Notes under the pieces: model-generated
What the model was told of the DNA's origin: nothing
Databases searched by the model: none
What the model saw: the letters and a program-made list of their open reading frames with translations, nothing else
Shown here: positions 52,111-60,659 of the stretch, one piece after another
Layout: each line of letters starts with the position of its first letter
Numbering within the stretch: the first letter of the stretch is position 1
Assembly (NCBI RefSeq): GCF_900155565.1
Contig: NZ_FUHM01000002.1
Span: 1,426,001-1,490,000 of the forward strand
Direction: 5' to 3'
Source: Anaerosalibacter sp. Marseille-P3206
GTDB taxonomy: Bacteria; Bacillota; Clostridia; Tissierellales; Sporanaerobacteraceae
Length of the DNA stretch: 64,000 bases
Position numbers and translations under genes: made by a program

Positions 52111-53874
52111 ATGGATTTATTTAGTATTCAAAGTTCAGCACAAGAAGTAGCAGAGGCCATTTCTGCAGTTTTAAATGTTGATGTGACCATTGTAGATGCT
52201 GGGCTAAATAGAGTAGCGGCTACAGGAGAGTATATAAATTTAATAGGCCAAAAAATACCTAAAAATTGTTCCTTTGAATCTATTGCCAAAAAGAAGAAAC
52301 CAGAGTTTATAGACAATCCAAATATTAGCCAAAAATGTATTGGATGTAGTTTGAGAGGTAGCTGTGCAGAAATGGCAACCATTGGTTATCCTATAATAAG
52401 CAATGGAGAACTACTTGGTGTAATAGGGCTTATAGCTTTCAATATGGAACAAAAAATGACACTCCAAAAGGATTATGATTCACTTATAATATTTTTAAAT
52501 AAATTGGGAGATCTATTAGCTGGCAATCTAAAATACACAAAGACCATAACCGAACTTACCATACAAACGGAAGAGACTAAGATGATAATAAATGGATTAG
52601 GAAATGGAATTATCTGTACTGATAATCAAGGCAAAATAAAATTTGTTAATTCCAAAGCGGAAGATTATTTAAAAATCGATGGCAATTCTTTGGTTAATGA
52701 ATCAATATTTGCAATAATTCCAGATTTGAGTACTGACTTAAGTAAACAAGTATCTGTTGAAGTAAAATTAACTGTTGATAATAAGAGAAAAAGCTTCATC
52801 ATAAAGACAATTCCAGTAATGATACAAGAGAAAAATGTAAGCAATATAATTGAAATTCATAAGACTTCAAATATGATAAGAAATGCATATAAGCTTATTG
52901 AAGGACAAAACAATATTACCTTTGAGCACATAATTGGAGATAGTCCTAAAATAATGGAAGTGAAAGAAGTATCTGAAAAGGTTGCAATGAGTAAGTCTAG
53001 TGTGCTATTGAGAGGAGAAAGTGGAACGGGAAAAGAATTATTTGCTAGAGCAATACACAATTCAAGCAATAGAAAGAATTGCCCTTTTGTAGCTATAAAT
53101 TGTGCTTCAATACCAGACAATCTATTAGAAAGCGAATTATTTGGATATGAAGGTGGAGCTTTTACAGGGGCAAAAGCAGAAGGACAAATGGGAAAATTTG
53201 AATTAGCTAATGGGGGAACTTTATTTTTAGATGAAATAGGAGATTTGCCTATACATTTGCAACCCAAAATATTGAGAGTACTCCAAGATGAAGCATTTAT
53301 GAGAGTAGGTGGCAAAGAGCTTATACCTATAGATTTTAGGCTTATAGCTGCTACCAATAGGGATTTAGAAAAGATGATATCAGAGGGAGGATTTAGGGAA
53401 GATTTATATTATAGATTGAATGTAATACCTATTCGCATACCTCCTTTAAGAGAGAGAATAGAAGATATAGATTTGTTGAGTCAATATCTAATTGAAAAAT
53501 ATTGTATAAGATTGGGAAGGGATTTGAAATATTTCTCCAAAGAAGTAGAAGAAGCTTTCAACAGATATAGCTGGCCGGGAAACGTAAGAGAATTGGAAAA
53601 TGTAGTAGAATATTTGGTTAATGTGGTGAAAGGGAAGGAAATTAAATTTGAAAATTTACCTTATAATTTAAAAAAGCAATTTATAGATAGCGGAGATAAA
53701 ATAAATAATAATGAAAGTTTAAAGGATATTATGGATAATTATGAAAAAAGGGTACTGGAATCTTATTTAAGGACTTATGGAAATACCACTGAGGATAAGG
53801 AAAAAATTTCTTCTATATTGGGAATTAATCTATCTACACTGTATAGAAAGTTGAATAAATATAATTTGCAATAA
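52111..53874 (+). CDS. Sigma-54-dependent activator, CdsR-like, with N-terminal cysteine cluster
   Basis: 587 residues. The N-terminal sensor (1-150) has C53, C76, C79 and C85 (KNCSF...KCIGCSLRGSC), a likely iron-sulfur or metal site. A PAS-like domain follows (IINGLGNGIICTDNQGKIKFVN), then an AAA+ domain with GESGTGKELFARAIH, GAFTGA and ATNRDLEKM, then a Fis-type HTH (SSILGINLSTLYRKL). In Clostridioides difficile the activator CdsR controls a cysteine desulfidase gene; here a desulfidase with a -24/-12 promoter lies next. The frame opens at 52063, but GGGGAGAT fits ATG 52111. Confidence 0.87.
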   Translation: MDLFSIQSSAQEVAEAISAVLNVDVTIVDAGLNRVAATGEYINLIGQKIPKNCSFESIAKKKKPEFIDNPNISQKCIGCSLRGSCAEMATIGYPIISNGELLGVIGLIAFNMEQKMTLQKDYDSLIIFLNKLGDLLAGNLKYTKTITELTIQTEETKMIINGLGNGIICTDNQGKIKFVNSKAEDYLKIDGNSLVNESIFAIIPDLSTDLSKQVSVEVKLTVDNKRKSFIIKTIPVMIQEKNVSNIIEIHKTSNMIRNAYKLIEGQNNITFEHIIGDSPKIMEVKEVSEKVAMSKSSVLLRGESGTGKELFARAIHNSSNRKNCPFVAINCASIPDNLLESELFGYEGGAFTGAKAEGQMGKFELANGGTLFLDEIGDLPIHLQPKILRVLQDEAFMRVGGKELIPIDFRLIAATNRDLEKMISEGGFREDLYYRLNVIPIRIPPLRERIEDIDLLSQYLIEKYCIRLGRDLKYFSKEVEEAFNRYSWPGNVRELENVVEYLVNVVKGKEIKFENLPYNLKKQFIDSGDKINNNESLKDIMDNYEKRVLESYLRTYGNTTEDKEKISSILGINLSTLYRKLNKYNLQ

Positions 53875-53900
53875 TGAGAAATAATTTGCAAATATGAGAA
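53861..53900 (+). promoter_or_regulatory. Tandem 20-bp repeats, candidate upstream activating sequence
   Basis: ATAATTTGCAATAATGAGAA and ATAATTTGCAAATATGAGAA lie side by side, overlapping the activator stop codon and about 135-175 bases upstream of the sigma-54 promoter, a normal distance for an enhancer. The two differ at two positions. Confidence 0.6.
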
Positions 53901-53952
53901 AAATCATTAGTAATGATAAAATAGCCGATTATAGGGAAGTTTTAATTCCCAC

Positions 53953-53984
53953 AAATAATTCGCATAAATGCGAATTATTTTTTT
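53953..53984 (+). terminator. Terminator-like palindrome after the activator gene
   Basis: Perfect 13-base arms AAATAATTCGCAT/ATGCGAATTATTT with a 2-base centre and a T-run. It could equally be a regulatory palindrome. Confidence 0.6.
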
Positions 53985-54033
53985 GCAAAAAAATAAAAGT
54001 TAGTTAAATGCATGCCTATAGGGCAATACAAAA

Positions 54034-54050
54034 TTGGCATAATTATTGCA
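54034..54050 (+). promoter_or_regulatory. Sigma-54 (-24/-12) promoter
   Basis: TTGGCATAATTATTGCA: GG (54036-54037) and GC (54048-54049) are separated by exactly 10 bases, with TTGGCA and TTGCA contexts as in the consensus. It ends 41 bases before the desulfidase start. Confidence 0.9.
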
Positions 54051-54091
54051 ACACTATATAAGTAAAAGTTTTAATTAGGAAGGTGTTGCAT

Positions 54092-55366
54092 GTGGAAACT
54101 AATATGATGAAGGATTTAATAAACATGGTAAAGCAAGATGCTGTTCCTGCTTTAGGATGTACTGAACCAGTGGCTGTAGCTTATGCAGGAGCAGCAACAA
54201 GAGAGTATATAAGAGGAAATATAGAGTATATAAATATAGAAGTTAGCAAAAATATATACAAAAATGGAAAATCAGTTATGATTCCAAATACTGATGAATG
54301 GGGACTAGATTTAGCAGCTGCATTGGGTGTACTAGGTGGAGACAAAGAAGATGGGCTTATGGTTTTAAGGAAAATAGATAAAAAAATAGTAGATGCAGCT
54401 CATGAAATGTTAAAAGAAGAAAAGGTAAAGGTAAATTATGTTGAGGATGTACCAGATGTATTTGTAAGAATAACAGTAAAGAGTGATGATGAGATAGAAG
54501 CGGTACTTAAAAATTGCCATACTCATATTGAAACAGTGAAAGTTAATGGAGAAACTGTATTTGAAAACAAAACAGAAAGTAAAGATAAAGTATCATCAGA
54601 TTTTTTAAAGAAATTGAGTTTTGTTGAGATTAGAGAGATATGTGAAACTATACCTATAGAAGAGTTGGATTTTATAGAAGATGGAATAAAGATGAACAAG
54701 AATGCTGCAGAAACAGGTTTAAATTGGGACAAAGGTCTAAAAGCAGGTGCTACATTAAAGAGATTACAAGATAAGGGAATACTATGCAATGATGCTCCAA
54801 CACGAGCTAGGGTATTAACAGCAGCTTCCGCAGATATTAGAATGGGTGGCGGAGATTGTCCAATAATGACTAGTGGTGGCAGTGGAAATCAAGGATTGGG
54901 AGTAGTATTGCCTATTACAGTAGTGGCAGAAGAAAAAGGCATTGAAAAAGAAAGACTAATGAGAGCTGTGTTCTTTGCTCATGTAATTAATAAATATGTA
55001 AAGATATATACAGGAAAATTGTCATCTATGTGTGGTTGTGCTATAGCAGCTGGAATAGGGGCAAGTGCAGGAATAACTTGGCTATTAGGTGGAAATGATG
55101 AACAAATCCAAGGAGCATGTCAAAATATGTTGTCAAATTTAACTGGAATGATATGTGATGGGGCAAAAGAAACTTGTTCATTGAAGCTTTCTACTTCAGC
55201 TGGAGAAGCCGTTATAGCAGCTTATTTGGCAATAGAAAATGTTATTGTTCGTTCAAATACAGGAATTATTGGCGAAACAATAGAAGATACCATAAGAAAC
55301 TTAGGTATATTATGTAGAGATGGATTAGCCGCAACAGACTCAGTAATAATAGATATAATAAGGTGA
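54092..55366 (+). CDS. L-cysteine desulfidase (CyuA/CdsB, UPF0597 family)
   Basis: 424 residues. VPALGCTEPVAVAYAGA at the N-terminus, MGGGDCPIMTSGGSGNQGLG, SSMCGCAIAAGIGASAGITWLLGG and MICDGAKETCSLKLSTSAGEAV supply the cysteine ligands of a [4Fe-4S] cluster and the serine-dehydratase-alpha-like fold. It splits cysteine to pyruvate, ammonia and sulfide. The frame opens at GTG 54083; GTG 54092 is eight bases after AGGAAGG and preferred. It is monocistronic behind a sigma-54 promoter, controlled by the activator at 52111. Confidence 0.88.
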   Translation: METNMMKDLINMVKQDAVPALGCTEPVAVAYAGAATREYIRGNIEYINIEVSKNIYKNGKSVMIPNTDEWGLDLAAALGVLGGDKEDGLMVLRKIDKKIVDAAHEMLKEEKVKVNYVEDVPDVFVRITVKSDDEIEAVLKNCHTHIETVKVNGETVFENKTESKDKVSSDFLKKLSFVEIREICETIPIEELDFIEDGIKMNKNAAETGLNWDKGLKAGATLKRLQDKGILCNDAPTRARVLTAASADIRMGGGDCPIMTSGGSGNQGLGVVLPITVVAEEKGIEKERLMRAVFFAHVINKYVKIYTGKLSSMCGCAIAAGIGASAGITWLLGGNDEQIQGACQNMLSNLTGMICDGAKETCSLKLSTSAGEAVIAAYLAIENVIVRSNTGIIGETIEDTIRNLGILCRDGLAATDSVIIDIIR

Positions 55367-55386
55367 CAGGGAAATCCTGTCACCTT
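55360..55386. terminator. Hairpin between converging desulfidase and nadC genes
   Basis: AAGGTGACAGG/CCTGTCACCTT perfect 11-bp stem with a 5-base loop; T-tracts are short. It overlaps the desulfidase stop codon. Confidence 0.65.
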
Positions 55387-55392
55387 AAATAT

Positions 55393-56229
55393 TTATATCC
55401 AAATTAAGTTTTTCATACTGATATCTAGAGACTTAATTGTATGTGTAAGCATACCCAATGAAATAAAATCGACTCCAGTATTTGCTATGGAGTTTATATT
55501 GTCTAAGCTAATATTACCAGAGGCCTCAGTTGCACATCTCTTATCCACTAACTTAACTGCTTTTTCCATCATATCAATATTCATATTATCTAACATAATA
55601 ATATCAGCACCAGCTTCTAATGCTTCTTTTACTTGTTCTAAATTTTCAGCTTCAACTTCAATTTTTCTACCAAAGGGAATATTGTTTTTTACCCTTTTAA
55701 TAGCTTCAGTTATTCCACCAGCGGCATCTATGTGATTATCTTTTATTAGGACACCATCAGATAGATTAAATCTGTGATTGTATCCTCCGCCAACAGTAAC
55801 AGCGTATTTTTCAAGGATTCTTAAATTAGGAGTTGTTTTCCTAGTATCTAATATTTTTGCTTTCGTTCCTACGATTAAATTAACAGCCTTGTATGTAGTT
55901 GTAGCAATTCCACTCATTCTCTGCAAGAAATTTAGAGCAACTCTTTCTCCAACTAAAATATTATGAGCATTACCTTTGATAGTCCCAATAACTTCACCTA
56001 CATTTACATAATCTCCATCTTTTTTATTAAAACTAATATTAACTCCACCAAGTATATTAAAAACTCTTTCAAATACTTCTAATCCTGCTATTATACCATT
56101 TTCTTTATCAATCAACTCAACTTGACAATTACTATTATATTTTACAATAGAAGAAGTGGTAATATCTTTAAAAGTGCAATCTTCTTCTAGTGCTTTTTTG
56201 ATAATATCATCAACGATTATCCAATTCAT
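55393..56229 (-). CDS. nadC: Nicotinate-nucleotide pyrophosphorylase (quinolinate phosphoribosyltransferase)
   Basis: 278 residues. EEDCTFKDITT, ERVALNFLQRMSGIATTT, KILDTRKTTPNLRILEKYAVTVGGGYNHRF and VEAENLEQVKEALEAGADIIMLDN are the NadC signatures. It converts quinolinate and PRPP to nicotinate mononucleotide. It is last in the ridA-nadA-nadC operon. Confidence 0.96.
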   Translation of the reverse strand: MNWIIVDDIIKKALEEDCTFKDITTSSIVKYNSNCQVELIDKENGIIAGLEVFERVFNILGGVNISFNKKDGDYVNVGEVIGTIKGNAHNILVGERVALNFLQRMSGIATTTYKAVNLIVGTKAKILDTRKTTPNLRILEKYAVTVGGGYNHRFNLSDGVLIKDNHIDAAGGITEAIKRVKNNIPFGRKIEVEAENLEQVKEALEAGADIIMLDNMNIDMMEKAVKLVDKRCATEASGNISLDNINSIANTGVDFISLGMLTHTIKSLDISMKNLIWI

Positions 56230-56249
56230 AATATATCCTTTCTAATCTA

Positions 56250-57158
56250 TTATTTACCTAATTCTAGCATTTTTAAAAGTGCATTATTTGCTTTAATTCT
56301 TAAGGATTCCTCAAGAAATATTTCGTTTTTTTCAAATAATAAAGAATTATATAAATCCTCTAGAGTTATACATTTCATAGGATTACAGATGGTATCTAAG
56401 TTGTGAAATACTTTATCTGGATACCTATTTTTTAACTCATACAATATTCCACTTTCAGTTAAAACCAAGAAATCATTAGAATCACATTTTCCTACATAGT
56501 CAATCATTTGACCTGTGCTTCCGACAAAATCAGCTAATTTTCTAACTTCTAAATTGCATTCAGGATGGACTAATATTTTTATTTCTGTATCAAGTTTTTC
56601 CTTATAATTTAAAACTGATTCTGAACTGATATCATCATGTACACAGCAATAGCCATCCCATAATATTATATTTTTTTCAGGCAACATTTTTTGAATATGA
56701 CTTCCCAAATTTTTGTCAGGCACAAATATTATTTCATCTGCATCAATGTTTTTAACAATATTGTAGGCATTAGAAGATGTACAACAGGCATCAGATATTG
56801 CTTTTATATCTGTAGATGAATTTACATAGCTTACAACTTTGGCGGTTTTGTGTTTTTCTTTCAAATTTAGCAAATCTTCTTTTGAAGCTAATTCAACCAT
56901 ATGACATTTTGCTTCTAGATTTGGTAGTAATACTTTCTTATGAGGAGAAAGTATTTTAGCACATTCAGCCATAAAACTTACACCACAAAATACAATTATT
57001 TCCGCATCAAGTTTAAGTCCTATTTTACTTAAATAATAAGAATCACCTACATAGTCAGCTAATTCTTGTATTTCATCTCTCACATAATAATGAGCTAATA
57101 TAGTTGCGTTTTTCTCCTCTTTCATTTTAAGAATTTCTTCTTTGCAGTTTATCATCAT
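56250..57158 (-). CDS. nadA: Quinolinate synthase
   Basis: 302 residues, the short type without N-terminal extension. ATILAHYYVRDEIQELADYVGDSYYLSK at the N-terminus and cysteines in CGVSFMAECAKIL (about 80), VHPECNLEVRKLADFVGSTGQM (about 195) and NPMKCITLEDLYNSL (about 280) hold the [4Fe-4S] cluster. It condenses iminoaspartate with dihydroxyacetone phosphate. ATG 57158 is five bases after AGGAAG. nadB, the usual iminoaspartate source, is not between nadA and nadC. Confidence 0.94.
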   Translation of the reverse strand: MMINCKEEILKMKEEKNATILAHYYVRDEIQELADYVGDSYYLSKIGLKLDAEIIVFCGVSFMAECAKILSPHKKVLLPNLEAKCHMVELASKEDLLNLKEKHKTAKVVSYVNSSTDIKAISDACCTSSNAYNIVKNIDADEIIFVPDKNLGSHIQKMLPEKNIILWDGYCCVHDDISSESVLNYKEKLDTEIKILVHPECNLEVRKLADFVGSTGQMIDYVGKCDSNDFLVLTESGILYELKNRYPDKVFHNLDTICNPMKCITLEDLYNSLLFEKNEIFLEESLRIKANNALLKMLELGK

Positions 57159-57184
57159 TAACACTTCCTATGATTTATTAAAAA

Positions 57185-57565
57185 TTATTTTTTTAATGCA
57201 ATTGCCTCTATTTCTACATCAATACCTCTTAATTGAACACCTATAGTAGTTCTAGTTGGAAATGGTTCGCTAAACATCTCTCTATATACAGAGTTCATTT
57301 CATCAAAATATTTAATATCAGATAAGTATACAGTTGTTCTAACAACATCCTTTAATGAGCAACCAGCTTCTTTTAAAATTGATTCAATATTTTTGATTAC
57401 TTGGCGAGTTTGATCTTTTATATCTTTTTTTATTTCTCCAGTAACAGGATCTTGTGGACGTTGTCCAGCTGTAAAAACATAATTATCAGTTATAATACCT
57501 TGAGAATAAGGCCCTGCAGGTGATGGAGCATTTTTTGTAGAAATACTTTTGAAATTGTCAGACAT
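57185..57565 (-). CDS. ridA: RidA family imine/enamine deaminase
   Basis: 126 residues. PSPAGPYSQGIITDNYVFTAGQ, VIKNIESILKEAGCSLKDVVRTTVYLSDI and PTRTTIGVQLRGIDVEIEAIA are the RidA motifs, including the conserved Arg before T-x-x. It hydrolyses reactive enamines and imines such as 2-aminoacrylate. The open frame extends to 57694, but ATG 57565 has AAAGGGGGAC and gives the family length. It is first in the nadA-nadC operon. Confidence 0.93.
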   Translation of the reverse strand: MSDNFKSISTKNAPSPAGPYSQGIITDNYVFTAGQRPQDPVTGEIKKDIKDQTRQVIKNIESILKEAGCSLKDVVRTTVYLSDIKYFDEMNSVYREMFSEPFPTRTTIGVQLRGIDVEIEAIALKK

Positions 57566-57601
57566 TGTAAGTCCCCCTTTAAGAAATTTGTGTTTGAAAT
57601 T

Positions 57602-57630
57602 ATTATAACAGCTGTATATACACCTGTCAA
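57602..57630 (-). promoter_or_regulatory. Consensus sigma-A promoter of ridA-nadA-nadC
   Basis: TTGACA (57630-57625), 17 bases, TATAAT (57607-57602) on the minus strand; a perfect consensus 37 bases upstream of ridA. Confidence 0.88.
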
Positions 57631-57638
57631 TACAGGTG
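57621..57638 (-). promoter_or_regulatory. Palindromic operator over the ridA -35
   Basis: CACCTGT-CAAT-ACAGGTG, a perfect 7-4-7 inverted repeat covering the -35 hexamer. This suggests repression of the operon, possibly by a NAD- or niacin-responsive regulator. Confidence 0.72.
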
Positions 57639-57645
57639 ATTAACT

Positions 57646-57681
57646 TGAGACGGCGGGGACGGTGAACAGCCCCCTGACTCA
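57646..57681 (-). repeat. REP-like repeat of the TGAGTCAGG type
   Basis: On the minus strand it begins TGAGTCAGGGGGCTGTTCAC and ends GACGGCGTCTCA-like (CCGCCGTCTCA). TGAG...CTCA and GGGG...CCCC pair. The inner GGGGACGGTGAAC resembles the R-type REP core, linking the two repeat groups. Confidence 0.6.
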
Positions 57682-57738
57682 GTTTAATAAACAATAGATT
57701 ATATCTATTATTTACTAAAAAGCATAGATAAACTCAAT

Positions 57739-57767
57739 TTAACATATTATAAACTGAATGTTATACT
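57739..57767 (+). promoter_or_regulatory. Sigma-A promoter of the peptide-type ABC operon
   Basis: TTAACA, 17 bases, TATACT, ending 85 bases before the first permease start. Confidence 0.55.
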
Positions 57768-57852
57768 ATTTAAGGCTTGATAAATAAAGAATTAAAAGAT
57801 TATTGCTAGTCTAGGATAATTATTATGTGATAAGGCACAAGGAGGTATTGGA

Positions 57853-58818
57853 GTGAAAGGTTACATAGGAAAACGTATTGCTACTGGGATTTTGACTATA
57901 ATATTTTCCTTTTGCATAACTTTTTTTATTATTAGATATGCTCCTGGTAATCCTATGAAGGTTCTTGCAGGAACAGATAATCCCAATCCAGAGCTTATAG
58001 AACATCTAACAATTAAGTATGGGTTGGACAAGCCGATTCCAGTTCAATTTGTTAATTATGTAAAAAACATATTGAAAGGGGACCTTGGCCATTCATATAT
58101 GAGCAATGAGCCTGTAACAAAGTTAATTAAGGAAAAGGTATTTCCTACAATTTTGCTTACTCTCACATCCTCTATATTGGCAGTTGTAGTTGGAACTTTT
58201 CTTGGAGTTTATGCTGCAAGAAAGGTAGGTACAATATTTGATAGAGTCATGTGTGGGATTTCTTATTTTATAGATGCTACTCCTGGGTTTTGGTTAGGAT
58301 TGATTTTTATCCTCATATTTTCTTCTACTCTTAAGATTTTGCCAACAGCTGGAATGTATGATTTGAGGATGGAAAATCAGGGATTTGCACACGTTTTGGA
58401 TGTTATAAAGCATATGATCTTACCTGTGTCTACCCTCACTATAATTCAGATTCCATTATATTTTAGAATTTCAAGATCTTCTGTTTTGCAGACTATGTCA
58501 GAAGATTTTATTATGACTTTGAGGGCTACTGGTATGAAGGAAAGTCAAATATTTAACAAATATGTGTTAAGAAATGCCATAATTCCAACTATCACAATGT
58601 TTAGTTTGTCTTTAGCATTTACAATTAGTGGAGTGGCACTTATTGAAATAGTTTTTGCATGGCCTGGTATGGGAAGACTTATAATGGATGCCATAATGAA
58701 AAGAGACTATCCATTGTTAACAGGAATATATTTAACAATATCCATATCTATTTGTATAGTTATGATAATTACTGATATTGTGTATGCATTAGTGGATCCA
58801 AGGATTAGACTTGAATAA
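57853..58818 (+). CDS. Dipeptide/nickel-type ABC transporter permease (DppB-like)
   Basis: 321 residues and six membrane spans. The N-terminal GKRIATGILTIIFSFCITFFIIRYAPGNP is the DppB/OppB signature, GDLGHSYMSNEPVTKLI follows, and RATGMKESQIFNKYVLRNAIIPTI is the ATPase-docking loop. It starts at GTG 57853 with AAGGAGG. It is first of five genes forming a complete importer for peptides, nickel or similar ligands. Confidence 0.9.
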   Translation: MKGYIGKRIATGILTIIFSFCITFFIIRYAPGNPMKVLAGTDNPNPELIEHLTIKYGLDKPIPVQFVNYVKNILKGDLGHSYMSNEPVTKLIKEKVFPTILLTLTSSILAVVVGTFLGVYAARKVGTIFDRVMCGISYFIDATPGFWLGLIFILIFSSTLKILPTAGMYDLRMENQGFAHVLDVIKHMILPVSTLTIIQIPLYFRISRSSVLQTMSEDFIMTLRATGMKESQIFNKYVLRNAIIPTITMFSLSLAFTISGVALIEIVFAWPGMGRLIMDAIMKRDYPLLTGIYLTISISICIVMIITDIVYALVDPRIRLE

Positions 58819-58832
58819 GGAGTTGTTTATAT

Positions 58833-59675
58833 ATGATAGAGAGTTCCCAAAAGATACTTAAAGCAATTAATTCTATTAAGGAACTTAAAGTTGGAATAAT
58901 TCTTCTTATGATATTGATTGGAATAGCAATTTTTGCACCATTAATTGCTACTCATGATCCATATGTTTTAAATGACGAGATGATTGCAAAGCCTTCATCT
59001 AAATATATATTTGGAACGGATGGTCTTGGGAGAGACGTATTTAGTATGGTTGTTTATGGTTCTAGGACATCCCTCAAAATAGGAATAATAGCAGCAGCTA
59101 TATCCTCTGTTATAGGAACACTAATAGGTGGAGTTGCAGGTTATATGGGAGGAAAAGTAGATAAAGTAATTTCAGAGATAATAAATATGTTTTTGATGTT
59201 GCCAACCTTCTTTTTAATACTAATAGTTGTTGCAATTTATGGTAGTAGTTTAACAAATATAATTATTGTTATAGGAATAACTAGTTGGACAGGTACAGCA
59301 AGGCTTATGCGTGCTCAGGCGATTTCTTTAAGGGAGAGGACATTTATAAAAAGTGCAAAGACAATTGGGGAAAGTGAAATGGGGATATTATTTAAACATA
59401 TCATCCCTAATGGTATTTTTCCCATTATAGCAGATTCTACTATGTCTGTTTCCTCAGCTATATTGTCTGAAGCAGGTCTATCCTTTATAGGATTGGGGGA
59501 TCCAAATGTTGTAAGTTGGGGACAGATAATTGCACATGGAAAAGGATATCTTCTTCGTGGTTGGTGGATATGTACATTTTCAGGACTTGCAATTGTATTT
59601 ACAGTAATCTCCTTTTATCTTATTGGAGAGGGAATGAATCATATACTAAGCCCTAAATTAAACAAAATAAAATAG
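58833..59675 (+). CDS. Dipeptide/nickel-type ABC transporter permease (DppC-like)
   Basis: 280 residues. It has an N-terminal span (VGIILLMILIGIAIFAPLIATHDP), then FGTDGLGRDVFSMVVYGSRTSLKIG, the DppC hallmark, and the loop KSAKTIGESEMGILFKHIIPNG. The end GLAIVFTVISFYLIGEGMNHILSPKL is typical. It partners the DppB-like permease 14 bases upstream. Confidence 0.9.
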   Translation: MIESSQKILKAINSIKELKVGIILLMILIGIAIFAPLIATHDPYVLNDEMIAKPSSKYIFGTDGLGRDVFSMVVYGSRTSLKIGIIAAAISSVIGTLIGGVAGYMGGKVDKVISEIINMFLMLPTFFLILIVVAIYGSSLTNIIIVIGITSWTGTARLMRAQAISLRERTFIKSAKTIGESEMGILFKHIIPNGIFPIIADSTMSVSSAILSEAGLSFIGLGDPNVVSWGQIIAHGKGYLLRGWWICTFSGLAIVFTVISFYLIGEGMNHILSPKLNKIK

Positions 59676-59687
59676 GGAGAAGATAAA

Positions 59688-60659
59688 ATGTCATTACTTG
59701 AGATAAAAAACCTGAATGTTGAATATAGAGTTGAAGGAAAGAATATTAAAGCGGTAAAAGATGTTTCACTAGATATAGGGGTTCAGGATTCTATTGGAAT
59801 AGTAGGGGAATCTGGTTCAGGAAAATCAACTCTTGCTATGGCAATTCTCCAACTCCTTCCAGAAAAGATTACTGAAGTTACAGGTGAGATTATATTTGAT
59901 GGAGTTGATTTATTAAAAATTAGTGAAGATGAGTTGAGAAAAATAAGATGGAAAGATATTGCTGTTGTCTTTCAAAAATCTATGAATTCTTTAAGTCCAG
60001 TACATAAAATAGGATTTCAAATGAGTGATATATACAGGGTACATAAGCCAAAAGCAAGTGATAGAGAGGTAAAGGAAAGAATATTAGAATTATTTGAACT
60101 AGTAAATCTTTCAGAGAGAGTATTTGATTTATATCCACATGAGTTGTCTGGTGGAATGATGCAAAGAGTTAGCATAGCACTAAGTTTAATTTATTTTCCT
60201 AGATTACTTATATTAGATGAAGCTACAACAGCTCTTGATGTTGTTACTCAAGGACAAATACTTGATGAAATAATGAAGCTTGAAGAAAAATTACATTTAA
60301 CAAGGATAATGATTACACACGATGTGTCGGTAGTATCCTCAACTTGTAAAAAAGTTGCTGTAATGTATGCAGGTTGTCTTCTGGAATCTGGATATGTTAG
60401 AGATGTTCTTACAAAACCTAAACATCCTTATACTGAAGGACTTTTAAATTCTTATCCATCTCTTAAAGGAGCAAGAAAGAACTTAAGGGGAATTCCGGGG
60501 ACACTTCCTGATCTTAGTATTTCACATAGGGGTTGTATATTTGCTGATAGATGCAAAAAAGCCACTGAAATATGTTTTAATCAGGAACCTAAGATGATGG
60601 AGTTTGACAACAACTGGAATGTAGCATGTCATTTGGTTGGAGGTGTAGATTGTGGCTAA
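59688..60659 (+). CDS. Dipeptide/nickel-type ABC transporter ATPase (DppD-like)
   Basis: 323 residues with Walker A GESGSGKST, signature LSGGMMQRVSIALSL, Walker B LLILDEATTALD and the C-terminal oligopeptide-transporter extension with cysteines in RGCIFADRCKKATEICF and VACHL, which bind an iron-sulfur cluster in some family members. It overlaps the next gene by 8 bases. Confidence 0.92.
   Translation: MSLLEIKNLNVEYRVEGKNIKAVKDVSLDIGVQDSIGIVGESGSGKSTLAMAILQLLPEKITEVTGEIIFDGVDLLKISEDELRKIRWKDIAVVFQKSMNSLSPVHKIGFQMSDIYRVHKPKASDREVKERILELFELVNLSERVFDLYPHELSGGMMQRVSIALSLIYFPRLLILDEATTALDVVTQGQILDEIMKLEEKLHLTRIMITHDVSVVSSTCKKVAVMYAGCLLESGYVRDVLTKPKHPYTEGLLNSYPSLKGARKNLRGIPGTLPDLSISHRGCIFADRCKKATEICFNQEPKMMEFDNNWNVACHLVGGVDCG

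Noticed and set aside
52857-53357. 166-residue minus-strand frame
   Set aside because: Shadow of the AAA+ domain of the sigma-54 activator; no ribosome binding site and no sensible domain.
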